Counted from the stretch's first letter, positions 33,190-46,247 are shown. The stretch: 64,000 bases of DNA from Dipteronia dyeriana (GCA_032871835.1 CM065295.1:22702501-22766500); one strand, 5' to 3'. The notes: a model not told the origin generated them from the letters alone. Numbers and translations: made by a program.

Positions 33190-33767
33190 TTACGTCCAAA
33201 AATGGCTTCAACGCCCTCTATGGATGGGGGATATGCTTCCCATCCAATTTTCTTATAAATTGGCAAAAAGGGTCTTTTAAAGTCAGATTCCCAAGACTAT
33301 TGTGCATGTTCTTTTTGAAATTGTGGACATAATCGGTCAATTTCCATTTGCACATATCCACTAGGATGTGCATCAAGAGTCATTAGGATATTATCCGATG
33401 ACTCCCTACGTAAACCATGACTAATGAATAAAATTTTATCTTCCCGAATATTAGACACCATTCCTAAAGAACGACAACGTGTGTTGCAAGTTGTACATGC
33501 ACATTTGTGACAAGTAACCTCTAACTTCTTAGCTCTTCATTTTTTTGCAAGGTTACTTCTTCCAAAACCAGGCATGTAAGATATAAATGAATCAGCTGAC
33601 TCACCTGCTAAACGTACCTTAGCTTCGATCAACCAGCGAATTTCAACAGGAATTTTGTTTATCATCAGTAAGCGTAATCTTTCAGAACATGCTTTGTAAA
33701 TCTTTTTCAGAGCATTTTGGGGCAACGATGGAAAATGTTTTCGCAGGTTTGTGAAAATTTCGTCCAT
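33190..33767 (-). pseudogene. Unrecognised ORF with Cys cluster inside the Gypsy-type element
   Basis: One minus-strand frame with a real ATG (33765-33767) reads about 190 codons with two stops (33537-33539 and one near 33300). The first part is helical and basic (MDEIFTNLRKHFPSLPQNAL, then VRLAGESADSFISYMPGFG). The middle has CHKCACTTCNTRC, a possible metal-binding cluster. The end contains KIGWEAYPPS and EGVEAIFGRK. I do not recognise the family. It lies between gag and the LOG copy in the same orientation, so it may be a second captured gene, or an element-specific ORF. No RT, protease or integrase motif is present in it. Confidence 0.5.
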
Positions 33768-34034
33768 GCCTTGTTTTGGGATCAGTTATTTGGGAAACTG
33801 AATTAAACCGACTTGAATTGTCACAGAGTACCGTTATCCGCCACTTAACCGGGGTTATATAGCAAAACACACCAAGCAAAAATTGAACCTAGAAATTAAG
33901 CCTGCAAAAATTCAAAACGTAAAAGCGAATAAAAACAAAAATAATAATTGCAAACACAAATAAAGTCAAAAGCAAAATATTTGTTTACTCACCTTTGTAA
34001 CAAGGGTCAAAAAGGACAGCATAGTCTTTTTAAA

Positions 34035-34534
34035 AATCTGTATTTTTTAAGAGTCTTTTTGTAACCAGGTTTTAGCTTTATCTTTTAAGGAAAAGGGGAA
34101 AACTTAAGCCTGATTATATCCATGCAAACATTTTGGTCAATGCAAGTGTTACAGAATTCCTCAAACTCCCTAAGATGCAAATATGGGTTTTCAGATTCAA
34201 GACCGTGAAAATTGGGTAAAAGCTGAATGATTCCCAGTTTAAAATTAAAGTGTGCTGCATTTGTTGGGAAAGCTATGCATGAATGTGCTTCAGTACGTGT
34301 GAGGTTCATGTAGTCTCTAAGAGTTCTAGGTGGATTTGGGTTAATGTGTTGGTCATGGTCAACATAAGGCGGATGGTTGCTGTGTTGAGACACGTTGTCA
34401 AGGTTTTCTAAAAGGTTCTCGGCTTGGTTTCCTACTGGATGTCTAATTGGGTTTTCAGCCATGTTATTGGTGAATGTGGGTGATTGTGATCTCGTAATTA
34501 ATTTACCACTAGATGTTCGAGACCAACGTCTCAT
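34035..34534 (-). pseudogene. Gypsy gag fragment (Athila/Tat-like)
   Basis: A 149-residue frame with ATG at 34532-34534. RTLRDYMNLTR, then FNFKLGIIQLLPNFHGLESENPYLHLREFEE are hallmarks of the gag of Athila/Tat-type Gypsy elements, followed by RLKFSPFP. A one-base frameshift at about 34090 separates it from the expected LKDKAKTWL, which is legible in the neighbouring frame until a stop near 34040. The rest of gag is missing. It identifies the element as Ty3/gypsy-derived and fixes its minus orientation. Confidence 0.8.
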
Positions 34535-34996
34535 GCAAATTTAGTAAGGGTTCATGGAGGTGAAATACACAAAAATAAAGAAAATAAAAGAAAAAGTGAT
34601 AAAAATAACAATATGAAAAATTCTAGGGGTGTAAATGCAAATATGCACAAGTGTTGGGGAAAAAGTGAAAATAGTTATAAATATAGGGACTAAAGTAAAA
34701 ATGCAATAATTACAAGGACTGATACGTAAAAATGAAAAAAAATAACCTATATGCAAATGCAAACTAGATCTAAGCTAAAATGCAAATAAAAAGTTGAATG
34801 ACTAAAATGTAAAAATGTGATTAACAATTATAAGTGCTTTTCTTAAGTGGATGAAGTTTATGATTGAGATGAGTGATGTAAAATTGAATACAAAATAAGA
34901 ACAAAGAAGATAGAAAAAAAAATATCAAAACTAAAATAAAATTAAAAATAAATTACTTCTACAAAGAAAAGGCGGACTTTCCTAGCGTCAAAAACT
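34535..34996 (-). other. Leader of the LOG-carrying element
   Basis: AT-rich, no coding region. Next to the 5' LTR the minus strand reads TTTTTGACGCTAGGAAAG, which loosely resembles the TTTTTGGCGCC-type primer region of Athila/Tat elements with several changes. Confidence 0.45.
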
Positions 34997-36895
34997 TGAC
35001 ACGTCCTAAAGAAGTGTTCCTACTCTCAAGTATAAGAGTGTCATAGTAATATATTAACCGGTAAGATCGAGTCGAACCACAAGGCGGTTGTTCACTTGTC
35101 CTTGTAGAATTGATTATCTAGATTAATTAATAAGCTGGTTATAAAAATGTAAATCAATTAAAATTAAAACTGGGGCTAAGGGATCCACTGTTGGTAATTC
35201 AAATATGATCCAATAATTAATATTTAGTCCAGATTAATGGGAGGGTATTCCACTTCACTGACAACTCTCTGATAGATGTGGGCAAAAGTACTCACTGTGT
35301 TAGACAACATCTGTCTGTCTACAATGAGTCAAAATTCCACAAAGATTAGAGGGGATAAACCACTCTTTGATAGATATGGGTAAAAGTACCCACTATGCTA
35401 GACAATATCTGTATGTCTACAGTGAGTCAGAAACTCCACAAAGATCAGAGGGGTGAAACCACTCTCTGATAAATATGGGTAAAAGTACTCATTGTGCTAG
35501 ACAATATCTGTCTGACTACATTGGGCCAAAAAATCCACAAAGATCAGAGGGGAGAAAGCAAAAAAATAATAAACCTACCATAATTGGATCATATTTTCCA
35601 TACCAACAGTATCACCTTTAGCCCCAGCTATATAAAATTAGACAGGCATAATTTAACTAGAAAATAGCTATTTTATTTAAACTGAGAATTTGAGAACAAA
35701 AGAGAGAGAATTTCACAAATCTAATATTATATTTGGATTCAGAATGTGTAAATTAGGGGGGAGAGGTCCCCTATTTATACAAAATACTAATGAAAATTGA
35801 CTATCGGATGAATTTAGAATAGAGCGTCCAGATTTCTCCATGTCATCAGTGAACAGTGAACAATGACAGTGAACAGTAAACGCATCCATGAAAGTCAATA
35901 GTGAATAGTGCACCGGTTTCTAGAATATGATTCTCCGCAGCAAGTGTACGGTGCACTCACAACTCAGGCCAATAGAATTGTGTCACGTCATCGATCAATA
36001 ATCTTCTAGAAAGTCAACTATGAACAGTGCATCGACTTCTAGAATGTGATTCTCTGCAGCCGCGTGTACAGTGCACTTAGAGTCTGGTCCAATAGTAATG
36101 TGCCACATCATCAGGAACAGTGAAAGCCAACTGTGAACAGTGAAAGTCAACTGTGAACAGTGAATAGTTAAAATTACAAAAATACCCTTCATGGCCTTCC
36201 TAAGGTTTGGATTCAGAATGTGTAAATTAGGGGGGAGAGGTCCCCTATTTATACAAAATACGGATGAAAAATGACCATCAGATGAATTTAGAATGGAGCG
36301 TCCAGATTTTGCCACGTCATTAATGAATAGTGAACAATGAACAGTGACAGTGAACAGTAAACACATCCTTGAAAGTTAATAGTGAATAGTGCACCGGCTT
36401 CTAGAATATGATTCTCTGCAACACGTGTATTGTGCACTCACAACTCGGGCCAATAGAATCGCTCACGTCATCAGTCAATAATCTTCTAAAAATTCAACTA
36501 TGAACAGTGCACCGACTTCTAGAATATGATTCTCTGCAGCCGCATGTACGGTGCACTCACAGTTTGGTCCAATAGTAATGTGCCATGTCATCAAAAACAG
36601 TGAAAGTCAACTGTGAACAGTGAATAGTCAAAATTATAAAAATGTCTTTTGTGGCCATCCTAAGGTTTTAACGTTCTAAACTTGAAAACGATGTTTGTTT
36701 TGCCATCTGACTTCTCTATAATTCTGAATTGATCGAATTACCTCTAAAATATAAATAAAAATACACTGATTACTACACAACACATTTATTTAAGCGAGCG
36801 AACGAAATTATGTCTAAATTGGGGAATTAATCATATTGGAAGTGTAAAATGATGATATTATCCCTTAGTAAACATACATTTTTCAGTGTTAATCA
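34997..36895 (-). repeat. 5' LTR of the LOG-carrying element
   Basis: 1899 bp. It differs from its partner by lacking the MITE and by an internal tandem duplication of about 474 bp (GGATTCAGAATGTG starts at 35735 and again at 36209). Without the duplication it is about 1.42 kb, matching the other LTR. Confidence 0.85.
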
Positions 36896-38327
36896 TACAC
36901 TATCTTCAATAAAGTTGTCTAGGGTATGAATGAGCAATATTAACTTATTCTATCTTTATTTAAGAGTTCAGTTTTAGTTCTTTAGTGGAATAAACTAAAA
37001 TTAATAGATCGGACCTAAGTGAATCATTTGGTGATTGTGATTAGGTTATGTCTATTGGAGCTTAAATTTAGATAGCCCGTTAAGATCCTCAATCTACACA
37101 AACTTGCATGGATCACTTGATATGTTCTACCGGACCAATTTAGGGGTCCATCTAGAATTGTATTAAGGCATGTGAACTTGTTTCTTTTTGTAAAAATGGG
37201 TCTAGTTCACATGTGAACTTTTTATAAAGGTCCAATGGATTTAATAAAATAAGAAAAATAATATATACCTATATATTGTCATGGGCGACAAGGCTAATAT
37301 ATAAAAGTCTAAATATATTATTTTTTATTTTATTATTTAATTAACTGGAAATTAACTAATTTCTTGATTTATTAATTATTTAATTAAAAGTCAAAATCTT
37401 TTCGTAATAGGAGAAGGTCTCCAAATATTATACTATTGTTGGTAGTATAATTAATATTAAAGATTATATTTGATAAGTAGATAAATAAAAGGAATTATTT
37501 ATCTAATCAAATTAGGAAATCTTTAATATGGTTACAAATACACTATTTGAGTAGGATTATGAGTCTTGATGTAGGAAAGAATTCTTTTTGGAAAAGGATT
37601 CTTAGTCACCAAGTAAATCCACCTAAGGATAGAATTCTTGTCCACCAAGTAAATCATTCTTAGGAAATGATTAAGTCTCCTAAACTAAATGCATGTAAAA
37701 TTCGGCCAACCTTAAATAGATTAGGGTAAGGAATTCGGCCATTATATATGTCTTATATATTTCGGCCAAAGGATAGAAATTCTACTTAGAGAGAATTCGG
37801 CCACCATAAGAATTTTGAGAGAAAAAATTGTTTTTGCTCTAGACAAAATTTGATCAACTATAATAAATAGTGTGAGATTCGGCAAAGAAGAAAAGGAAGA
37901 AAGAATGTTAAGTTTTCGATAGTACACTAGTAGTCATTACAATAAAAGATTATGTGTACAACATCGAATCAAGGTTCACACGAGTTTCAATCAAATTGAT
38001 TAATAATTCACAAGTGACATAACGTTCTTTGTTTTTCTTCTAGGAGGATTATTGTAACTAACAAAGAAAGAGATTTTGTTTGTTTCCATCCTCAGGTATA
38101 CAATTTAAAAGAAAATGGGCCCACACTCCTAGGTGATTCACTTTTGTGATTGGATTGGAAGATCTTACGGATTCAATTAGGTGCTAGTTCAATCCTCACG
38201 GGAAAAATGTACAATATTTTTTATATACATAAATTAATCTAGGTTCTTGCTATTTAAAAATGGAAATTATTTATTTATTTATACCAAACCCTAATTTTCA
38301 CACTTCCGTTGTGCGATTTTCCCTACA
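36896..38327 (+). repeat. 5' LTR, second piece
   Basis: Continues the LTR after the insertion and ends TTTTCCCTACA three bases before the primer site. Matches 54280-55694 of the 3' LTR, including the AATTCGGCCA words around 37695-37805. Confidence 0.88.
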
Positions 38328-38329
38328 AT

Positions 38330-38341
38330 TGGTATCAGAGC
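38330..38341 (+). other. Primer binding site of the Copia element
   Basis: TGGTATCAGAGC, the initiator tRNA-Met complement, immediately after the 5' LTR. It confirms the plus orientation and the LTR end. Confidence 0.9.
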
Positions 38342-39699
38342 TTGGTTGTACCCTTGATTAATTGATATATGTGTACGTGAATCTTTTTCTTTTTATTGTA
38401 TATATGCATGTTTTGGAAAGAGATGGCACTCTAGGTATTCGCGTATATATTTACATTGGAATGTATGGATATATATGTTTTATGTGTGGTTTGTTATTGC
38501 TCAATTTTAGTCCTAGAATTTCAATGTATTTTTGTTTTGGGATTGTAAAAGGAAGGTCGGTCTATCATCGTCATAATTTCCTTTTTGGTAGTTGCTAAGT
38601 TTTTTTTATTTATTTTGTTGTTGTAATAAAAAAAAACTACACTATATTGTAATAAAAAAAAAACTGCAGTATTTTTTTATTTAAAATTCTTCTGTAATAC
38701 ATTCAAGTATTGAAGACTCGAAGGGGTTTGAAGAATTGGTAGCAACCGGAACAAGTTTGGGACCGTACGAGCCATAGCAACAATCGTGCGTGCGAAGAGC
38801 ACGTGTCCACGATTGTTGTGGCATGGGTTGCGCACGACAACCCTATGGAAGCCATGGGTTGTGCATGGCAGCCTTTTGTGGGGTTGTGGCGTGCGCATGC
38901 CCATAGGAAGGAGCCAAGGGTGCGCACTCCCATGGGAGGCAGCCGAGGGAGTCCAAACGATGAAGGTAGAGTGAAGACTTGTTCGCCAAGAAAATAGTTA
39001 TTTGTATTCCAAGACATATGTAATTTACTTGCTTTTCTAGGATTGACCAAAATTGTAGTTATTTATATATTTATAAATATTGCAATGTTTGTCATTGTTT
39101 GATAACATGTCATATAGAATAGGAGTGCCACTCATGTATCTCTTTTGGTATGAACATGCATTGAATGGTTTAGGTATATAATTGGCATCTAGATAACTTA
39201 GTAAATCATTCTTTGGAATTCGATCACACGCCTTAAATAATTGAGTGGGAGAAGGTGTTTTGGAACACCTACGGCCTCTAAGTTTAATAACCTCCCAAGA
39301 GGTATTCATGAATGAAATTTAGCAAGATACTTCCTTACAAGGGTAGACTAGACAATTAACCCAAACGATATCTACTCCCAAATGAGGGATATTCATGAGG
39401 GAATATATTGAAGGTCGATAACTTGGTAACACACTCAATGTGATTTTATTAATATCCTCCCAAGAGTTCTTGTTAATAAAATTACTATGCTAAAATTGAA
39501 AACGTTGGTTGTTATGTTAACAATTAGGTGGGACCTAGTCCAACTAGTGAATGGTGTGAACTCCCAAATGAGGCGTGACATTTATAGGTGTTGGATTACC
39601 ATTGAATTTTACGATTAAGTTATATAATTCAAGATAAATATTCGAAAGTGTTTTATCATGATTATTTACTTATATAATTTTTGTTATTGTTCAGAAATC
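38342..39699 (+). other. Copia leader between primer site and gag
   Basis: About 1.36 kb with no supported coding region. A GC-rich stretch at 38780-38950 has short inverted words (ACGATTGTTGTGGC, GGGTTGTGCATGGCA). The leader ends in a splice-acceptor-like TTTTGTTATTGTTCAG at 39694, five bases before the gag ATG, as in both relatives. Confidence 0.5.
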
Positions 39700-40491
39700 A
39701 TGACCTCATCCCTAATCAACGTCCTAAAAGACAATACTTTAACTGGTGATAATTATGTCACTTGGAAAAGGATAATTGGGCTTTTGTTGCAATCCGAAAA
39801 GCATAAGTTCGTTCTGTGCACTTCTAAACCACCTACTCCTACTAATGAATCTACATAGGAGCAAAGAGATGAGTATCAGCAATGGGAGTCTTCAGATGAG
39901 ATGGATAAATGTTACATTATGCCCACCATCTCCGACGTGTTACAATAACAACATGAAGGAATGGAGACTTCTCCGATATAATGATGTCTAAAGAGAAGAT
40001 GTTTGCTATGAGGTCTAGACGACTAAGAGAGAGGCAGTGAGTGCTTTCATGAATCTTAGGATGAAACCTGGACAGGCTGTGAAAGATCACATGATGAAAG
40101 TCATAGCACATCTCAACATTGCTGAACTGAATGGTGCTGAGATAGATAGTGAGATGAAAATTGACATGATTGTCAACTCACTATCAGATTCCTTTGATCA
40201 ATTCAAGTTGGACTACACCTTGAATAATAAGGAATACACCTTGAATAATAAGGAATACACCTTGCAATGCCTGATACAAGATGTTCAAAGCACAGAAAAA
40301 ATCCTTGTGAAAAGCAAGGGTCAAGAGATTTATACTGTAGATAAAGTTGCTACTGTTAAGACCCGTTAGAAGGTCAAGAAACAACAGAAGAAAAAAAAAC
40401 TAGGAACTACTAAGAAGGAGACAAAGAAAATAACCAATATCAAAGAAAGTGTTTCCTATGTGGTGAAAATGAACATTGGAAAAGAAATTGC
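39700..40491 (+). pseudogene. Copia gag with intact zinc knuckle, interrupted
   Basis: Starts MTSSLINVLKDNTLTGDNY, the Copia capsid lead-in. A TAG at 39856-39858 and a frameshift region near 39950-40030 break it. It resumes at 40037 (MNLRMKPGQAVKDHM). A 21-bp tandem duplication repeats TLNNKEY near 40220-40260. The nucleocapsid knuckle CFLCGENEHWKRNC at 40450-40491 has correct C-x2-C-x4-H-x4-C spacing, and another stop (40367-40369) precedes it. Its role in the living element was particle assembly and RNA packaging. Confidence 0.8.
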
Positions 40492-40548
40492 CCAAAGTCT
40501 CAAGACAAGAAGGAAAAAGGTAATATTAATTATCTTGAAACATGTTTT

Positions 40549-43500
40549 TTGACGGATTCTATGGATTCTTGGATCATAGACTCCGGAGCCACTAATCATG
40601 TTTGTTTTTTCTTACAGGGGTTCAAGGAAAGGAGAAGGCTTAATGAGAACGAATTCAACTTGTGTTTAGGCAATGAAGCATTGGTGTCTGCTAGTTCAGT
40701 GGGAGATATTAGACTTAGTTTAGATTCTTATAGGCATTTAGATTTAATAGACAAGAGGAATTTAATTTCAGTTTCTTGTTTAAATAAATTTGGTTATTCG
40801 GTTACTTTTAATAAAGCTTTTATTATTAGTAATTTATTATTAGTAAGAATCACAAAATTATTTGCAAAGGTACATTGGAAAACGGTTTATTCTATTTGTA
40901 TAGAAATATCTCTCACTTGTTAGATACAGAATCAACGGAACATAATCATAAAAAAGTAAAATTATCAAAAGATGAAACCTATCTATGACATTTGAGCGTA
41001 GGTCATATTAACCTTAATAGGATTAAAAGATTGGTTAGTGACGAACCTCTAAGTGACTTAAAGGTTGATGATCTACCAACTTGTGAATCTTGTTTGGAAG
41101 GTTAAATTACCAAAAGGTTGTTCACGACCAAAGGCACAAGAGCCATCAAATGTTTAGGATTGATACACACTGATGTGTGTGGTCCTATAAGCATTCAAGC
41201 TAGATGTGGATATGAGTACTTTATCACATTCACAGATGATTACTCAAGATTTGGCAATGTGTATCTCATGAGACATAAGTTAGATGCTTTTGACATGTTC
41301 AAAGCATTTAAAACTGAAGTACAAAATCAGCTTGAGAAACACATAAAAATCTTGAGGTCTAATAGTGGTAGAGAATATCTATCTGGTGAGTTTCAGCAAT
41401 ATCTTATTGATAATAGGATAATTTCTCAGTTATCTGCACTAGGTACACCTCAACAAAATAGGGTGGTGGCAAAAAAGATAAATAGAACTCTTTTGGACAC
41501 GGTTAGGTCTATGTTGAGTTATTCAATGCTTCCTAATTCCTTTTGAGGATATGCTTTATAAACAGCTATGTACATTCTAAACGATGTACCATCTAAGTCG
41601 GTTCCTAAAACATCGCATGAGTTATGGACTGGGCAAAAGCCTAGTTTGCAACACTTAAAGATATTGATGTCCTGCACATGTGTTAAAAGGAAAGACAGAA
41701 AAGACGGAGTCCCGTTTAGAAACATGCATATTTGTAGGGTATCCAAAAGTAACAAAAGGATAGTATTTCTTTTGTCCTCCAGATCTTAAAGTATTTGTTT
41801 CGACAAATGCTAAATTTTTGGAAGAGGGCTATATGAATAATTTTGTGACTAAAAGTAGAATTGTCCTGAATGAGCTTTCAGGAGATACAATTCCACAAGA
41901 GGTTTCACAACCTAGCCCAATTGTAAGTTTCGCACCAACACAAGATAACCAAACTACCATACCTCATCATAGTAGGAGGGTTAGTAGACAACCTGAGAGA
42001 TACATCGGTCTAGGAGAATCTATAGAGAATCTCCCGGACGACGATGATCCCTATAAATACAAGGAAGCAATAGAAGATGTTGATTGTCGCCATTGGCAAA
42101 AGGCAAAGCAATCCGAAATTGAATCTATGTTCAAAAATAAAGTCTGGTCTCTTGTAGACTTGCCTAAAAGGATAAAACCCATCGGGTGCAAGTGGATATA
42201 TAAGAAGAAAAGAGGAATTGATGGAAAGGTGGAAACCTTTAAAGCTAGATTGGTAGCTAAAGGTTATACACAAATGGAAGGTATCGATTATGAAGAAACC
42301 CTCTCTCCTATGGCCATGCTAAAATCCATTAGGATACTCTTATCCATTACGGCATCTCTAGATCTAAAGATTTGGCAAATGGACATCAAGACAGCTTTCC
42401 TTAATGGAAGTCTTGGCAAAGGCATCTATATGATGCAACCAGAAGGATTCATTGAAAAAGGTCAAGAGGAAAGGGTATACAAGTTGCAAAGATCCATATA
42501 TGGATTGAAGCAAGCATCCAGATCTTGGAACATAAGGTTCGATCAAGCCGTGAAAAGTTTTGGATTTATTCAAAACATTGACGAACCATGTGTATACAAA
42601 AGGATTAAAGGTGACAAGTTGGTTTTTGTAGTTCTTTACGTTGATGATATACTACTCATCGGAAACGATGTAGGTGTATTGACATCAGTAAAAGAATGGT
42701 TAGCAAAACAATTTGATATGAAGGACTTAGGAGAACAAGTTATATTCTTGGTGTCCAAGGCATAAGGTATAGAAAAAACAGAATGATTGCATTATCCCAA
42801 GCTTCACACATAGATAAAAAATTGTCTAGGTATTCCATGCAAGATTCCAAGAAAGGTATGTTACCTTTCAGACATGGAATCAAACTTTCTAAGGAACAAG
42901 TTCCTAAGAATGAGCATGAAGAGCAATTCATGAGTAGGATTCCATATGTCTCGGCAGATGGAAGTCTCATGTATGCAATGCTCTGCACTAGACCGGATAT
43001 TTGTTTTATTGTTGGCATAGTTAGCAGGTTTCAATCGAAACCTGGTCCTAATCACTGGACAGCAGTCAAGCATATTTTCAAATATCTCAGGAGAATGAGA
43101 GATTATAAGCTGGTATACTTTGGAGGGGATCTAATTTCCGTTGGGTAAACAGATTCCGATTTCTAATCGGATTTTGACTCCAGATGATCAATATCAGGAT
43201 ATGGGTTTACAATTGAATGAGGGACAGTCATATGGAGGAGTATCAAGCAATCTTGTATTGTTGATTCTACTATGGAAGCTGAGTATATTGCCACATGCGA
43301 GGCTGCTAAAGAGAATGTCTGGCTCCACCAATCCTCGATTGACTTAGAAGTGGTTCCTAATGCGAATAAGCAGATCACTATCTATTGTGACAACAGTGGA
43401 GCAGTGGCTAATTCGAGAGAACCGAGAAGTCATAAAAGAGGGAAACACATTGAAAGAAAGTATCACCATTTGAGGGAAAATATGCATAAGGGTGACTTGA

Positions 43501-43622
43501 CGATTACCAAGATCGCGTCAGTAGATAATCTAGCACATCCCTTTACAAAGGCACTTCCATAAAAGAGTTTTGATGGGCATCTAGAGAACATGGGGATGAG
43601 AGATATAACACATTTGCTATAG
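40549..43622 (+). pseudogene. Copia pol, nearly complete but frameshifted
   Basis: Protease: SWIIDSGATNHVC, with the catalytic Asp codon at 40579-40581. GAG-preintegrase: near 40980-41100 (stop in the LWHL-type motif). Integrase: 41118-41546, with HTDVCGP and FTDDYSRF. RT: a 315-codon frame at 41818-42765, with WQMDIKTAFLNG and YVDD at 42637-42648. A frameshift just after GEQ near 42735 ends it. RNase H resumes at 42783 and continues to 43622 (STMEAEYIATCEAA, CDNSGAVANS, KIASVDNLAHPFTKALP). Stops lie near 41544, 43148 and 43560. The RT is the longest intact retroelement domain in the window. Confidence 0.88.
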
Positions 43623-43636
43623 AGCAAGTGGGAGAT

Positions 43637-44171
43637 TGTTGGGATTATGCTCGATAGCAAGAGCATAATAATGTATATGACAATCTTTTCATATTAATAA
43701 AGTGATTTCTAGTTTAACAAATCTTATAGCATTTGTAGCTTAATTATTATAATTGTCAAAAGTAAATAATCATAAGGTCAAAAGACTATGAGAAAAGAAG
43801 AATGGTTCATATATCTTGATATGTATGAGGTAGACACAATTCTTTAGTTAATCCTAAATAATATTCACAACTTAAGATAAAGGTTGGGCGCATTTATCTT
43901 GTCAAAGTTGTAGATTCTTTTGCTAGCATTTGAGTGGGATTAAATGTGTTATGATGAATCTAAAATCATCAAACTGTGGTGTCTTTAGGCAGAAGAATCT
44001 AGTGCACTGGGTGCATTGAAATGGATCACAGTGAAATACTTTATCTAGAACCGTCAATTGATGAAAGTTTTCACTTGAAGACAATCAGAGGGTCTATCTC
44101 AATCCTGAGATAAATGATGGACTTATGGTTGCAAGTGTTATCATTTATGCTATCAATGAGTACGATTATAT
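43637..44171 (+). repeat. 3' LTR, first piece
   Basis: Starts TGTTGGGATTATGCTCG after the purine tract AAGTGGGAGAT. Interrupted at 44171 by another Copia element. The duplication TATAT is 44167-44171. Confidence 0.88.
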
Positions 44172-46247
44172 TATTGGGGTTTATGCCTTAAATATGTAAA
44201 TTGTAAATGGATTTATGAAATAAATAAAAGGAAAAGTTCAATTCATTCATGTTGTGTTGTTTATTTTATAACTTGTGCATATATTTAACATCCAAGATTA
44301 CCGAATGTAATCTCTAACTGTGTATATGAGTGTCATATATAGATGGATACAGTAAGAGACGTGCAATCTAAAGGGTCCATAGATAGCAAGTAAAGCAGGG
44401 TACTTTATTTGTGGTTAATCTATAGTTGCGGTCCATTCGTAATTTACGATGATTATATCCTAAATCATTCATATGAGATATGGGAATGGATGGACCTTGT
44501 ATGATGTGATCATATAGGACTGGGCCATGATCTATATGAAAATCTCACTAAGATCTGTTTACCGATAAGATTCATATATATCAAATAATGATGGCCATAT
44601 GTGGGTGATCTTAATCATGAGTGTCTTATCGACTCCTTCAGGTTAAATTGTGGTCTTTGATATACAATGGGTGAGGTCAGACACATTTCCTGATCAATAT
44701 ACTCCGTATGTTGGGATTGCGGTCTGGCTTATGGCTGGGAAGGTTTGTACACAATAGTGGAATCCACTCCTTCTTGTGAGAAGTAGATGGTAGTTCCCTT
44801 CAGGGTTGATTTGAGGCTTGGGCAAAATGAGTGCTCTCCTAATTCCGTGAGGAAATAGGATTTATTATCCATTAGAGAATCAATGGTACTTAAATGATAT
44901 ATGTAATTAGAGGGGTATAACGAACATTATGACCCAGCTCTAATTATGAACTACTGTGGAGGATCACACCATGTGTAATAGCTATATCGATGGACACCGA
45001 GTTGTATCGGACTGTGTAAAAACGTCTACAGTTGAGATAGTGCAGCTTTGGGTTTTTAGTGGAATAACACCGGTGTTAATAATTAAGGAATAGTAATTAA
45101 AGAGTTTAATTAATATTTCTAAGGATTATTGCAGCTCAAAATACAGTGGGTCCATTAGGTCCCCTTGTTAGCCCGATCGATTTAGGTAACAAGGGTCACG
45201 GTTAATTAATTGGATTGTCCAATTGATTGTGTTATGAAAGTGACACGTATTTGATTCAGGAATTAATTGAATAATGAGATTATTTAAGTAATTAAATTAT
45301 TAGATTATTTAATTGTTTAATTAATCATTATTCGGAGGATATTGATTGATATTTAATTTTTTTAAAGATAAAATAATTTGATTATTTTATTTTTATTAAA
45401 TTAGATATTTATTTTTGAATTTAAAGAGTTTGAATTCAAAACAAATTAATTAATATCTTTAAAGATATGAGATATCTTAAAAGATTTAAATTGATTAGTT
45501 TTATCAAAATATAAATATATATATTTTTTATATTTAAAAAAAAAAGATAAAACAATGCACATATATCATTGTTTGTATAGGATACAAACACATTTGTGCT
45601 TGAATGAATAATAAAAAGAGAAATAACAAAATAGAATTTGCATGTGATGCAAATTGGTACACGCGCAACATAATTTATTTATTTTCTTGCATTAGATGCA
45701 AATGTGAATAGTGTATGTGAATACAAATTAAGAAAAAAGTTGATTTTTTTATATATTTTTGTACCTAATACACACGCAAAAAGAAAAAAAAAAGGTCAAT
45801 TTAAGTTTTGCATGAGATGCAATTTATGTGTGCATGAGATCAATTCACCAAATTGAGAAGAAAGAGTTTCTTTAAGTATTTTATCTACATCCTCCATTCA
45901 AGTTCCTGAGACTGTGATGCGTCCACACACAGTTACCAGACCCGGGAGATAGCGAGGGAGATCGAGTGGTTCAGACAGGAGCACATCGTAAAGTGAAGGA
46001 GCCTCCAAACGTTGGTAAGATTGGTTCAGACATTAGCATATCATAAAGTGAAGAAACCTCCAAACGTTGGTAAGATTTTCTTCTTCTGATTATATCGATT
46101 TCAATTTCCTGTGTTTACATATTGTATGTATTAGTTTTGAAAAAAAATTACGACCCCAAATTCACTGGTCCCAGATACAGATTATGATCTGTATTAAAAA
46201 AATTAAAACCTAATTTCGCTGCGTAATCGGTGAACGGGGTTCCAACA
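44172..46247 (+). repeat. 5' LTR of the Copia element
   Basis: 2076 bp. Near its end a 55-bp unit (GGTTCAGAC ... GTTGGTAAGATT) is present twice, starting at 45968 and 46023. The first two bases are TA instead of TG. Confidence 0.88.

Larger units (their letters stand above)
28844..36895 (-). mobile_element. Non-autonomous Gypsy-type element carrying a LOG gene copy
   Basis: Its long terminal repeats (28844-31016 and 34997-36895) begin TGACATGTCC and TGACACGTCC and end TTAATCA. It is flanked by TACAC (28839-28843 and 36896-36900) within a Copia LTR. Orientation is minus: a purine tract of 20 G residues lies just inside the left LTR, a TTTTTGACGC-like primer region just inside the right LTR, and gag reads leftward from 34534. 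No protease, RT or integrase is visible. In their place are an unrecognised ORF and an intronless LOG gene, all on the same strand. It probably depended on another Gypsy element for movement. Confidence 0.82.

Noticed and set aside
38677..39050. Overlapping ORFs on both strands in the Copia leader
   Set aside because: All lie in a GC-rich stretch with inverted words, overlap on opposite strands and match nothing known.
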